From JAVVEW01 sp032251045 (GTDB lineage Bacteria > Pseudomonadota > Gammaproteobacteria > Methylococcales > Methylomonadaceae), in NCBI GenBank assembly GCA_032251045.1, contig JAVVEW010000008.1, positions 1 through 63,093 on the forward strand: a stretch of 63,093 nucleotides of DNA. The letters run 5' to 3'. The stretch's first letter is position 1, and the number at the start of each line of letters is the position of its first letter. A program made the translations under genes and the position numbers. The notes under the pieces were generated by a model. That model searched no databases and was not told the origin of the DNA. It was given only the letters and a program-made list of their open reading frames with translations. Positions 34,810-43,174 of this stretch are shown piece by piece.

Positions 34810-36104
34810 ACAGAGGGTGGTTGAGTATTTTGTTGATGTTCAGTGCCACAGCGCCGGCATTTGAATTGATGGGGCCGCGCTGGCCTGAAGCTGAGTTGAC
34901 GTTTCAGTTTGATCTTGTCAATATCCGAGGACAGTCACGCGCGGCCAGCGGCCAGCGCTGGAATGATGCCTTTATTGAAGCGATGATGCGCTGGAATCGT
35001 GCCAGTGCCTTCACTTTTAACGCGGCAACGGGACGAGGTTTCGATCCTTGCCGGCGTGATGACATCAATACCGCAGGTTTCCGCCGTGATGATTGTGGCT
35101 TTGGTTTCGGACGCAATACGCTGGCGATCACCAGTAATGTGTTTATCAGGAACGTTTATCAGGAATCGGATATTGTGTTCAATGATAACGAGCCTTGGGA
35201 TGTGTTTGATAGCCGCTTGTCCGGCGAGGTTGTTGATTTTACCCGGGTGGCAGCCCATGAATTAGGCCATACGTTGGGTCTGGATCATGAAACCCGTCGT
35301 CCGGCTTTAATGCAGCCTATTGTCAGTAATACCACTCTCCCGTTGGCGGACGATTTGAATGGCGTGGCAGCGCTATATGGCGCGGCGCCTCAGCCTCAGT
35401 CGGATAGCTGTCAGCAGTCGATCGAACTGGCCTTGAATGTCTGGCAAACAGGCCGTCTTGAGGCGGAAGATTGCCGCCGTTTTGATCTTGATATTGGACA
35501 ATCGCAGGACGAAAGTGCGGTGGATCAGTATCGGTTTACCCTGCCCACCGGTGGGCGGGTGGTTATCCAGATGCAAGGACTGGCTCTGGAGCCACTGGAT
35601 GCGTTTTTGGAATTACGCGATGACGCACGACAGGTGTTGAGCAGTGATGATGATAGCGGGGCGGGTCTTGACGCCATGATGGTTGCTGACCTGGCCGCCG
35701 GAGACTATTTTCTTTGGGCTAACACCGCCCTGGCATCGTTGGAGACCGGCGAGTATCGGGTGCAAGTGGCTATCGGTGGTATCGATCAGGCGGCCAGTGT
35801 TCGCTTGTTACCGGGTAATGAGGTGCAGATTGACAGCGTGGAATTTTCAGGTCAGCGCTATAGTGTCCGTTTGCATCCTTTTAACCATCCTGACTTTCCG
35901 GACACATTATTTTGGACTTTAGGCGAGGTACGCGGCGGGGCGCCGGTGGTGCCTGGTGCAACCGTGTTGCCAGAAAGCAATCATATTATTTTGCACCCGG
36001 TCGATGTTAACGGTCAGTTGATTGATGTGGGATTGCGCTGGAGTCCGGATGCAAACTTTCCTGAGCTATGGCTTTGGCGCTTGAATTCAGCCGAATTTCG
36101 TTGA
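34806..36104 (+). CDS. Secreted matrixin-type zinc metalloprotease
   Basis: A 432-residue exported protease. A signal peptide (about 1-18) precedes the peptidase domain, which carries the extended zinc motif HELGHTLGLDH near residue 150, the metzincin signature HExxHxxGxxH. A downstream Met (RPALMQPI) fits the Met-turn. Four cysteines flank the first half. From about 215 to 320 a PPC-like beta-sandwich follows (YRFTLPTGGRVVIQMQG, then LSSDDDSGAGLDAMMVADL). The last 100 residues are a further beta-rich part. No propeptide with a cysteine switch is seen. It ends the mltB operon. Confidence 0.88.
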   Translation: MNRGWLSILLMFSATAPAFELMGPRWPEAELTFQFDLVNIRGQSRAASGQRWNDAFIEAMMRWNRASAFTFNAATGRGFDPCRRDDINTAGFRRDDCGFGFGRNTLAITSNVFIRNVYQESDIVFNDNEPWDVFDSRLSGEVVDFTRVAAHELGHTLGLDHETRRPALMQPIVSNTTLPLADDLNGVAALYGAAPQPQSDSCQQSIELALNVWQTGRLEAEDCRRFDLDIGQSQDESAVDQYRFTLPTGGRVVIQMQGLALEPLDAFLELRDDARQVLSSDDDSGAGLDAMMVADLAAGDYFLWANTALASLETGEYRVQVAIGGIDQAASVRLLPGNEVQIDSVEFSGQRYSVRLHPFNHPDFPDTLFWTLGEVRGGAPVVPGATVLPESNHIILHPVDVNGQLIDVGLRWSPDANFPELWLWRLNSAEFR

Positions 36105-36119
36105 GAAGCGTTTAAGCGT

Positions 36120-37946
36120 TTACTGTAAGCCGGGTTGAGCTTTAAGCGATTGTGCTGGGGCTTTGTTTAACTTAAGGTTTAGATACTGCTCTACAACTTC
36201 AATGGGCATTGGCTTGTGCCAGAAATAACCCTGGCCGGCCGGGCAGTGAAGCGCTTTCAGACACGCCAGCTCCTCGGCTGTTTCAACACCTTCTGCAACC
36301 ACACCGATCCGCAAATGTTCGCCCAAGGTCAAAACTGTTTTGACCAAGGCCTGATTTTTGGCATTGTTCTCGATATGGCGGATAAACGACTCGTCAATTT
36401 TAATCTGGTCAATCGGTAGGTCGGCAAACAGGCCCAGACTGGAAACACCGGCGCCATAATCGTCAATGGCCAGCTTGACGCCCAGGGACTTGAGTTTATG
36501 CAGGTTGCAGGTTGTGGTGGCGGCATCTTGCGCGAGGCTGTTTTCCGTCAGTTCCAGTATTAACAGATTGGCCGGCATCTGAACGTCCGCCAAAATACTG
36601 GTCAGCAGGCCTTGAAAGCTGGCTTGACGATATTGCATGGTAGAAATATTGACGGCCAGAGGCGGGGGGGTGAGCTGTGCGGTTTGCCAGAGCCGATGTT
36701 GCTGACAGGCTGTTCGCAGAACCCATTCGTTCAGTTCCAGGATGAGGCGTGATTGTTCGGCAATCGTCGTTAATTGGCTGGCCGGAATCAGCCCCAGCTT
36801 GGGATGACGCCAGCGTAAAAACACTTCCAGTGCCAAAGGCGCTTCCGTGGTCAGGTCAATAAGCGGTTGGTATTCCAAAAACAATTGGTGCTTGCTCAGC
36901 GCCTGTCGCAATTCGGCTTCCAGATTGATGCGCTCCAGCAACCCTGCGCGATGTTGTTCACAAAACATCAAATAGCCATTGCGGCCTTGTTGTTTGACTT
37001 CATACATGGCGGCATCGGCGTTTTGTACCAATTCCTCCGCATTGAGTGCATGATCAGGAAATACGGCAACGCCAATGCTGGCTTCAGGCGTTAAGGTGGT
37101 GTCTTTTATTTCGATGGGGCGGCGAAGTTTATTGAGAATATTGTCGACCAGTCGGGTCGCGCTGGCTGCCGAGTCCAGATGGCGTAACAGGATGACAAAT
37201 TCATCGCCACCCAAGCGCGCCACAGTGTCGCTGGCGCGAATTTCATTGTCCAGGCGTTTGGCAATGGTTACCAGAAGCTCATCACCGGCGGCATGGCCTA
37301 ATGTGTCGTTGATTTGCTTGAATCTGTCCAGATCGATAAAGCCAAGCGCGATAATTTCAGTTTGTCGTTTGGCTGCGGCCAACGCCTGCTTGAGGCGGTC
37401 GTGAAACAATAAGCGATTGGCAACGCCGGTGAGTTGGTCGTAATGCGCCAGATAAAATAACTCTTCCTGTTTGCGCTGGGTGATCTTGCGTAAAAACAGC
37501 TCGCTTGACGCCAGGCCGGCGTAGCTTCCGTGTTCGGTTACGATGAATCCGGGAGCCATTTGCCCTGCGTCCACGCTGAGAATAATACGCGCCAATTCAT
37601 CCAGGCTGGCGTTGATGTCCACTACAACGGACTGCTCGTTCATCAAGGTGCGAATCGGCGTGCGATGGTAGAGATCTCGGGCATACGGTTTGAGGAAGAT
37701 TTCCGTCATACGGCCTCGTTCCATGAGACCTACGGGCTGGTTGGCATGGTTGACAATGGCTAACGCGGTTAGATGGGTGTTGGATAGAAACCGCTCCAGC
37801 ACTTTCAGGCAGCGATCATTTTCAGAGACAGGTTCACTGTGTTCAAGCAGATCTCGAACGGTCAGGGAATGAGACAGCGCGCTAATGTCTTGAGGAGCAA
37901 GCGCTATCTTGGTTTGGTTAGCCTGAGAGAAAGGGTCGGTATCCAT
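36120..37946 (-). CDS. GGDEF/EAL protein with N-terminal CBS-like pair
   Basis: About 608 residues and no membrane span. The first 160 residues look like two CBS units (LTVRDLLEHSEPVSENDR... and TPIRTLMNEQSVVVD...), a ligand-sensing module that often binds nucleotides. The cyclase domain has RLGGDEF with an inhibitory-site RASD five residues before it. The phosphodiesterase domain reads EVF instead of EAL (LEVFLRWRHP) but keeps the metal-binding Glu, DDYGAG, ELTEN and EGVET. Start ATG 37946 is preferred over a GTG at 37976. It faces the matrixin gene convergently across 15 bases. Confidence 0.9.
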   Translation of the reverse strand: MDTDPFSQANQTKIALAPQDISALSHSLTVRDLLEHSEPVSENDRCLKVLERFLSNTHLTALAIVNHANQPVGLMERGRMTEIFLKPYARDLYHRTPIRTLMNEQSVVVDINASLDELARIILSVDAGQMAPGFIVTEHGSYAGLASSELFLRKITQRKQEELFYLAHYDQLTGVANRLLFHDRLKQALAAAKRQTEIIALGFIDLDRFKQINDTLGHAAGDELLVTIAKRLDNEIRASDTVARLGGDEFVILLRHLDSAASATRLVDNILNKLRRPIEIKDTTLTPEASIGVAVFPDHALNAEELVQNADAAMYEVKQQGRNGYLMFCEQHRAGLLERINLEAELRQALSKHQLFLEYQPLIDLTTEAPLALEVFLRWRHPKLGLIPASQLTTIAEQSRLILELNEWVLRTACQQHRLWQTAQLTPPPLAVNISTMQYRQASFQGLLTSILADVQMPANLLILELTENSLAQDAATTTCNLHKLKSLGVKLAIDDYGAGVSSLGLFADLPIDQIKIDESFIRHIENNAKNQALVKTVLTLGEHLRIGVVAEGVETAEELACLKALHCPAGQGYFWHKPMPIEVVEQYLNLKLNKAPAQSLKAQPGLQ

Positions 37947-38149
37947 GGTTAACGCATCCTTCGAGCAGCAAGTCACGATATGCCAGGCTGTTTACAGACC
38001 ATGCTCGGCAGATTGTTGACGGTGGTGATAAGGCGCATGTTTACTCTCAACCTGGCAAGTCGCCAGGGGGTTGTGTCTTGTTTGCGTCTATTGACCGTCT
38101 TAAAGTATAAAGGCTGAATGTGACAGTTTAACGGCGATTGGTGTCTGTT

Positions 38150-38881
38150 TTATGGGTAGCGAGGGCGACTATTGCCGGGATACGGATTGGGCGTATCTTG
38201 GCCTGATGGCCGGGGTTGATTGGCGCCGGCGTTTTGGTCGGCAATGACTGTTAATTCGACACGGCGATTCTGCGCCCGGCTGGCTTCATCAACATTAGCG
38301 ACTTTAGGGGCGCTTTTACCTAAGCCTTGCTGCTGTATGCGCACGGCGGCAACACCGGTTTGAATGAGGTATCCGGCCACGCTGGCAGCACGCCGCTGGG
38401 ATAATTTGAGATTGTATTGTTCGGACCCTAAGTCGTCAGTGTGTCCGGTTACCACCATGTGCGATTGTGGGTACTGGGTCAGTACCTGGGCTACAGTGTT
38501 CAGTGACTGTTGGGCGGCGGATGTTAACTGGGCACTGTCGAAGCCGAAGGTCACGCTGCTGGGTAAGGTTAGATTCAGGGTGTTCTCGGCAGTACGCTGC
38601 ACCTGGATGCCAGTGCCTTGTAAGGATTCGCGCATTTGCTGTTCCTGACGATCCATGTAGTAACCGACGGCAGCGCCAACCGCGCCACCTGCCAGTGCGC
38701 CGAAGCCGGCGTTTTTCCAGTCATTGCCTCCAAATAAGGTGCCGGCTCCAGCACCAACCGCAGCGCCAATGGCGGTTCCCTTGCCGGTGTTACTGATGGA
38801 AGACTGGCCTGTGTAAGGGTCGGTTACACAGCCTGTGAGGGTCAGAATCGCCAGGCCCATAGGCCAGGATGGTATACGCAT
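38150..38881 (-). CDS. OmpA-family lipoprotein (YiaD-like)
   Basis: A 243-residue outer-membrane lipoprotein. ATG 38881 is chosen because it opens on a lipoprotein signal with lipobox LTLTGC; the frame is open 31 codons further but without function. Glycine-zipper repeats (GKGTAIGAAVGAGAGTLFGG, ALAGGAVGAAVGYYMD) occupy about 45-95, as in YiaD and PAL-like slime/osmotic proteins. The C-terminal OmpA domain (FGFDSAQLT, VTGHTDDLGSEQYN, LSQRRAASVAGYL, NRRVEL) binds peptidoglycan. The last 25 residues are a Pro/Asn-rich tail. Confidence 0.9.
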   Translation of the reverse strand: MRIPSWPMGLAILTLTGCVTDPYTGQSSISNTGKGTAIGAAVGAGAGTLFGGNDWKNAGFGALAGGAVGAAVGYYMDRQEQQMRESLQGTGIQVQRTAENTLNLTLPSSVTFGFDSAQLTSAAQQSLNTVAQVLTQYPQSHMVVTGHTDDLGSEQYNLKLSQRRAASVAGYLIQTGVAAVRIQQQGLGKSAPKVANVDEASRAQNRRVELTVIADQNAGANQPRPSGQDTPNPYPGNSRPRYP

Positions 38882-39109
38882 AGGACAAGTTCCATGATGA
38901 AGACACGTTCTCAGAAGGCTTTTTAGGCAACGTGTGTAGGAGGGGACAAGACATGGTAGCAGTAAATACACCACCAGACTATGGCGGCGATAATTTCCGA
39001 TAGCGCTTACGGCACGATACGATCCAATCCAATACCGAGTGGCCGGGGGGGCTGACCTGCCAGTCAGACACCCCGCAGCCTTTGATGCTCGATAAAAATC
39101 GATGTTTCT

Positions 39110-39481
39110 TCAGCCTTTACCTGGGAGCATGCCCACAGAGCCAGGCTTGATGCGCTTGCATTCCACAACCACATCTTCGACATGGCATTGGTAGCCGGCC
39201 TCGCCGGATTCTTGGGTGCAGCTGTCACAAGATACTTGGCCTGTGTCTTTTATGGCTTCCAGATGCCAGCCATAGCCTTGGGTCTGACAGAACTTTTTGC
39301 TGTACCGGCGCATGGTGTAATCTTTGCTGGCGGACTTTTCCGCATCGGCTTTGGCTTCGCATTTGGGTGAAGGTAAGGTATTGGCCATCAAACTGCGATA
39401 GATATATTCGGTGGCCAACGCGTTCATTGAGACGCTAACTAAAATCGTGAAGCCTAGCGATAGGGTAATTTTTTTTATCAT
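39110..39481 (-). CDS. Cysteine-rich exported protein of unknown function
   Basis: A 123-residue protein with a signal peptide (residues 1-23, NALA) and AGGAG before the ATG. The mature part has six cysteines (PKCEAK, KFCQTQ, VSCDSCTQ, YQCHVE, VECKRI), an even number suited to disulfides. No family is recognised. It starts 16 bases after the stop of the 55-residue membrane peptide and is probably in the same transcript. Confidence 0.75.
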   Translation of the reverse strand: MIKKITLSLGFTILVSVSMNALATEYIYRSLMANTLPSPKCEAKADAEKSASKDYTMRRYSKKFCQTQGYGWHLEAIKDTGQVSCDSCTQESGEAGYQCHVEDVVVECKRIKPGSVGMLPGKG

Positions 39482-39497
39482 GTCAGGCTCCTGGCAG

Positions 39498-39665
39498 TTA
39501 GTTCAGAATACGGATGTTCATTTGCGCAAGATCGCTATCGATTTGCTCTTTGATGGGTTCAAATTTTTCATTTTCATTCATTTTGACCAACAACAGTACC
39601 GTGATGAGGGCGACGGCAACGCCTCCTACGTATACCCAGAACAAGTCTTTTTTTTGCTCAGTCAT
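39498..39665 (-). CDS. 55-residue single-span membrane protein
   Basis: A short frame with an unusually strong ribosome-binding site (AGGAGAGGA, five bases before ATG 39665). The product starts MTEQKKDLFWVYVGGVAVAL, has one span at about 9-27 and ends in an acidic cytosolic or periplasmic helix (MNENEKFEPIKEQIDSDLAQ). No family is recognised. The close spacing to the cysteine-rich exported protein suggests an operon of two. Confidence 0.7.
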   Translation of the reverse strand: MTEQKKDLFWVYVGGVAVALITVLLLVKMNENEKFEPIKEQIDSDLAQMNIRILN

Positions 39666-39842
39666 GTTTCCTCTCCTCTTGTGTTCTATGGAGTTTCGTT
39701 ATCGTTATAAAACGCTAGACTAGCCAAACTAGGGCGCACCGGACATCGATGCCTTGAATTCGGCTTTAGTAGCGATTCGAAACTATAGCCGAGGTCGGGA
39801 GGGGCGTCAATTTAATTTCGTATCGAAACTTTAAACGTCAGT

Positions 39843-41195
39843 TTACTGGACAATAAAACGACCTTGCATCATGCCCATCGAGCAGCTGAATTTCAGTATC
39901 TTCTGGGTATCCGTGGGTGTAAATTCAATTTTCTGTAAGCCTTCGTGCAAGTGCCATTGTTGATTGAGCCAAGGCATGCGTAACTCCTGGTTGCAAGTAC
40001 TTAAGGCATGCACATCGAGAATCCACTTCACGGGTATATCAGCTTGAATGTAGAACTGCGCAGGTTGATAACGATTGGCGAACACCTCCATGTAGACCAC
40101 CTGGTAGTCACGTTGCTGTCCATTGGCGCGTTGAACTGCCGTGGAGAAACTGGCAGTAAGGCGGTGTTGCAACTGATAGCTTAGCTCGCTGAAGTTAATC
40201 TGACTGCCTGCGATGACCAGGCCGCGATTGATCATGATCACCCCCAGTATGACAATGATCAGCCCTGAGATTTTACTGAAATGACGCAGCGCTTGTGCGC
40301 CAATCAAGGTTGTCAGGCTGCCAAAAATGAGCATCACCGGTAACGTGCCGGCTGCAAACGCAGCCAGCAGTTTTGCGCCTTGCCATGGATCTCCGGTTTC
40401 GGCGGCCATGATGTAAAAAGCCTGCAAAGGGCCGCAGGCAATCATCAGGCCATTGAGCAGGCCAATGGTGAACGCATGCCGATTATGGTGGCGCACGCGT
40501 GTCAGGCGCTTAGACAGGGTTTGCGGTAATTTGAGGTGTAAACGCCGCAAACGGTTGAAAATAGGGAAAAAACTCAGGCCGTACAAAATCAGAAAACTAC
40601 CGGCGAGCAAGGAAACCGCAGCTTGTAACGATGCCGTAAAAGTTATAAACGCGCCCAAGGCACCGAAGGCGGCGCCCAAGCCCGAATAAGAGAGCATTTT
40701 GCCCAGCGCGTAACCGATATGATTGCGCCAAGGAGAGCGGCCAAGACGCGCATCTGCCAGCGTGTAACTCACCACAAAACTGCCGCACATGCCGATGCAG
40801 TGAAAACTGGTTAAAAAACCAACCAAAAACAACAGGCCGTAGTGCATGCCAGGGTTCAGCGCTGTACTGCTAAAGTCGCCAGGTAACCAGCGTTTAAGGT
40901 TAAACAAGGCAATAACTGCCAAGATAGCCAGTAAGGAAAAAAACACACGCTTAAGGCGCGGTGTGGCTTGGGTAGTCGCTATGGGCTGGCCATCGTAGCC
41001 TGCTTGTTGCAGCGCCTGAATAATCGTTTGCGTATTTAGCCGCGCAGAATCGTAACGAAGTGATATGCTTTCTTGTGCGTAGTCAACCTGTACCTGGTCG
41101 ACACCTGGCAGAGCCTGCATGGCGTGCTCGATATGCTTGCCGCAGTCACGGCATTGCATGCCTATCAGGGTCATGGTCAAGGAGCGAGTGGTCAT
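39843..41195 (-). CDS. HMA - TauE/SafE-like - cupredoxin-like fusion, probable copper handling
   Basis: A 450-residue three-part protein. Residues 1-70 are a heavy-metal-associated domain with the metal pair MQCRDC (Cys15, Cys18). About 85-330 is a multi-span SafE/UreH-type membrane region with GFLTSFHCIGMCGSFV and a second inverted-repeat copy GLLNGLMIACGPLQAF, each with a Cys. About 370-450 looks like a cupredoxin-like fold with candidate ligands in ALSTCNQEL and FSCSMGMMQG. All three parts suit soft-metal transfer across the inner membrane, most likely copper. This is inferred from family knowledge; no substrate can be read directly. Confidence 0.82.
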   Translation of the reverse strand: MTTRSLTMTLIGMQCRDCGKHIEHAMQALPGVDQVQVDYAQESISLRYDSARLNTQTIIQALQQAGYDGQPIATTQATPRLKRVFFSLLAILAVIALFNLKRWLPGDFSSTALNPGMHYGLLFLVGFLTSFHCIGMCGSFVVSYTLADARLGRSPWRNHIGYALGKMLSYSGLGAAFGALGAFITFTASLQAAVSLLAGSFLILYGLSFFPIFNRLRRLHLKLPQTLSKRLTRVRHHNRHAFTIGLLNGLMIACGPLQAFYIMAAETGDPWQGAKLLAAFAAGTLPVMLIFGSLTTLIGAQALRHFSKISGLIIVILGVIMINRGLVIAGSQINFSELSYQLQHRLTASFSTAVQRANGQQRDYQVVYMEVFANRYQPAQFYIQADIPVKWILDVHALSTCNQELRMPWLNQQWHLHEGLQKIEFTPTDTQKILKFSCSMGMMQGRFIVQ

Positions 41196-41401
41196 GATTT
41201 TTTCACACAGAAAGGCGTTAGGCTCTGTTGGTAAACATCAGGGCGGTTATTGCTTCAGGTTGCAGGTGATAGTAGCAGAAATTGATTGCGTTGATGATGT
41301 CTCGACCGTCTGCGCAGGCATGGCTGACTGAGCGCTTTGCCAAGCTTTCAATCAGCATCCGCTGGGATTCAATCGATGTTTTATGTTTAAGGAGGCATGT
41401 T

Positions 41402-41767
41402 ATGCAGAAGTTAATTGGACTGTTGGTATTGCTCAGCCTGGTGGGGTGCGCGTCAACTCAAGGCCCTGCAGTGCATGATTGGGCAACGGATGTGCAAAAC
41501 GCCAGTACCCGGGAAGCGCACCTTCTATTGGCCGAGCATTATGAGCAATTAGCGCAAACCATGGAGCAAGATGCGGAAGAGCAGCATAGAATGCTGGTGC
41601 AGTACCAAAAAAGACCTCATGTGTACGGGAAACGTATTCAGGAATTAAAATCCCGTTCCCGGGCGATGATTCTGGACTTCAAAAAAGCCGCTGAAGAAAG
41701 TCGTGCCATGGCTGATTACCATAGGCTGCTGGCTGACAGTGCCGGGGATCATGTCGATGCACACTAA
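41402..41767 (+). CDS. Small helical lipoprotein of unknown function
   Basis: A 121-residue lipoprotein. ATG 41402 follows AAGGAGG and opens on a lipobox (LSLVGC). The frame is open 40 codons upstream without a site. The mature chain is a long charged helix, probably coiled coil (AEHYEQLAQTMEQDAEEQHR, then RAMILDFKKAAEESRAMADY). No family is recognised. It ends 12 bases before the radical SAM gene. Confidence 0.75.
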   Translation: MQKLIGLLVLLSLVGCASTQGPAVHDWATDVQNASTREAHLLLAEHYEQLAQTMEQDAEEQHRMLVQYQKRPHVYGKRIQELKSRSRAMILDFKKAAEESRAMADYHRLLADSAGDHVDAH

Positions 41768-41779
41768 TAGTCCGATGAG

Positions 41780-42631
41780 GTGCTGGTCGTGAGCCAGGTG
41801 TTGTCAACCACGCATCATGACAGGGCCAGTGCCGGTCTGGTTTATGTGTATCCGGTGGTGTCGCGCCGTGCTGGTGGTATTTCCGTGGGTATTAACCTGA
41901 ACACCAACAATGCGTGTAACTGGCGCTGTGTTTATTGCCAGGTGCCTGAGCTGAAGCGCGGTGGCCCGGAACCTGTGGATGTTGAACACTTAGCCCGTGA
42001 GCTGCGCGGATTGTTGGATGATTTAGTCAGTGGTGCGTTTTATCAGCAGTTCTCTATTGCACCCGAGTATCGTCAGCTCAAAGATATTGCGCTGTCGGGT
42101 AATGGCGAACCTACCAGCGCGAGAGAATTGCCACAGGTGCTGGCCGTGATTGGCGATATCCTGGCGGATTTTAAGCTGACTGACATTAAACCTGTCATCA
42201 TCAGCAATGGCAGTCAGGTTCGGCAGGTCTGGGTGGATGAGGCCCTGCAGCGCCTGGCTGCTTTGGATGGGGAGGTTTGGTTCAAAGTAGACCGGGGCAG
42301 CGCGGAAGGTCGAATGCGGGTGAATTCCATGATGCTGGATAATGCGCTGTTATTGAAGCGGCTAGAGCATTGTGCGCAGCGCTGCCGTACCAAAATTCAA
42401 ACCTGTTTATTTGAATATCAGGAGCGTATGTCGGATGAGTTGGCGAGTTTTGTAAGCCTGATGGAGCAGGTCAGATCGAGAACGGATATTGGCGATATTA
42501 TGCTTTATGCGCCTTCGCGTGCCTCAACACAGCCTGAGGCGCCTGAATTGCGTTATGCGCCGATTGAGACGTTGCAGCACTGGCAGAAAGCGCTGCAGGC
42601 TCTAGGTTTTAGCGTGACCGTCAGCACTTAA
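41780..42631 (+). CDS. Radical SAM protein, COG0731/TYW1-like
   Basis: A protein of 280-283 residues with the iron-sulfur motif CNWRCVYC and the group-specific lead GINLNTNNACNWR. Also present are LSGNGEPTSARELP (glycine-rich SAM-contacting strand), VIISNGSQ and WFKVDRGS. These resemble wyosine-type Fe-S oxidoreductases found in bacteria, whose function is not established. The start is GTG 41780 or, better spaced from GAGG, GTG 41789. It is closely linked to the small lipoprotein gene upstream and converges on the next gene with a four-base overlap. Confidence 0.85.
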   Translation: MLVVSQVLSTTHHDRASAGLVYVYPVVSRRAGGISVGINLNTNNACNWRCVYCQVPELKRGGPEPVDVEHLARELRGLLDDLVSGAFYQQFSIAPEYRQLKDIALSGNGEPTSARELPQVLAVIGDILADFKLTDIKPVIISNGSQVRQVWVDEALQRLAALDGEVWFKVDRGSAEGRMRVNSMMLDNALLLKRLEHCAQRCRTKIQTCLFEYQERMSDELASFVSLMEQVRSRTDIGDIMLYAPSRASTQPEAPELRYAPIETLQHWQKALQALGFSVTVST

Positions 42632-42879
42632 ACGCGAATATCGAGCAAGCTGCCAAGCATGTTGCTGTCGGCCTGAATGACTTTAACGGCGGCTGAGGTT
42701 TCTAATTCCGCTTCTTTAAGACTGATAATGGGTTTCATCAGGTCTTGAGAATTGAAATTAGGGCTGCCAACTTCATCGGCCTGAACCGGCAATGTGGCTA
42801 TTTGCTGAGCGGCTTGATCTGCCTTGAATTGAGCGTTGCCGATCATGCTCAAAGCGCTTTGGGTAGGATTGATGTTCAT
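42628..42879 (-). CDS. Small protein with a flagellar-rod-like C-terminal helix
   Basis: An 83-residue protein with GGAGA before ATG 42879. The C-terminal helix (EAELETSAAVKVIQADSNML) resembles the C-terminal consensus of flagellar axial proteins such as FlgC and FlgE, where this helix packs in the filament core. The N-terminal half (INPTQSALSMIGNAQFKADQ) also looks axial-protein-like. No other flagellar genes are seen. It may be a standalone coiled-coil protein. Confidence 0.6.
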   Translation of the reverse strand: MNINPTQSALSMIGNAQFKADQAAQQIATLPVQADEVGSPNFNSQDLMKPIISLKEAELETSAAVKVIQADSNMLGSLLDIRV

Positions 42880-43174
42880 GTCGGTCTCCGGCTATAAATA
42901 CAGACTCTTACTTACTTTATATCACAGCGTCGGTTTTTTTTCAGTGACTGTCTTCACAGTCAGCATGTCTTGTTGTAACAGTCCATAGGTCTGATGACTC
43001 TAGGGGATGTTGCTATCGCTTTAGTACCCCGCATGGGATTGGCAATGGCCTGTTCTAATGACTTCCCCCTTTTTTTCAAAGGAGGGTTGAGGGGGATTTT
43101 TTTCGATCAAGGCGGCATCGTTATGGCTTGGACGCTTTGCTCCAAAATATCGAGCGATTTGGAAGCTGCCGTCA
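42880..43174. other. Intergenic stretch with a C/T-rich dispersed repeat
   Basis: No supported gene. The segment 43064-43100 reads TTCCCCCTTTTTTT ... AAAGGAGGGTTGAGGGGGAT. It can fold back on itself and resembles the CCCCCTTT/AAAGGGGG intergenic repeats scattered in many proteobacterial and cyanobacterial genomes. A shorter relative lies at 44970-44996. Confidence 0.45.
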
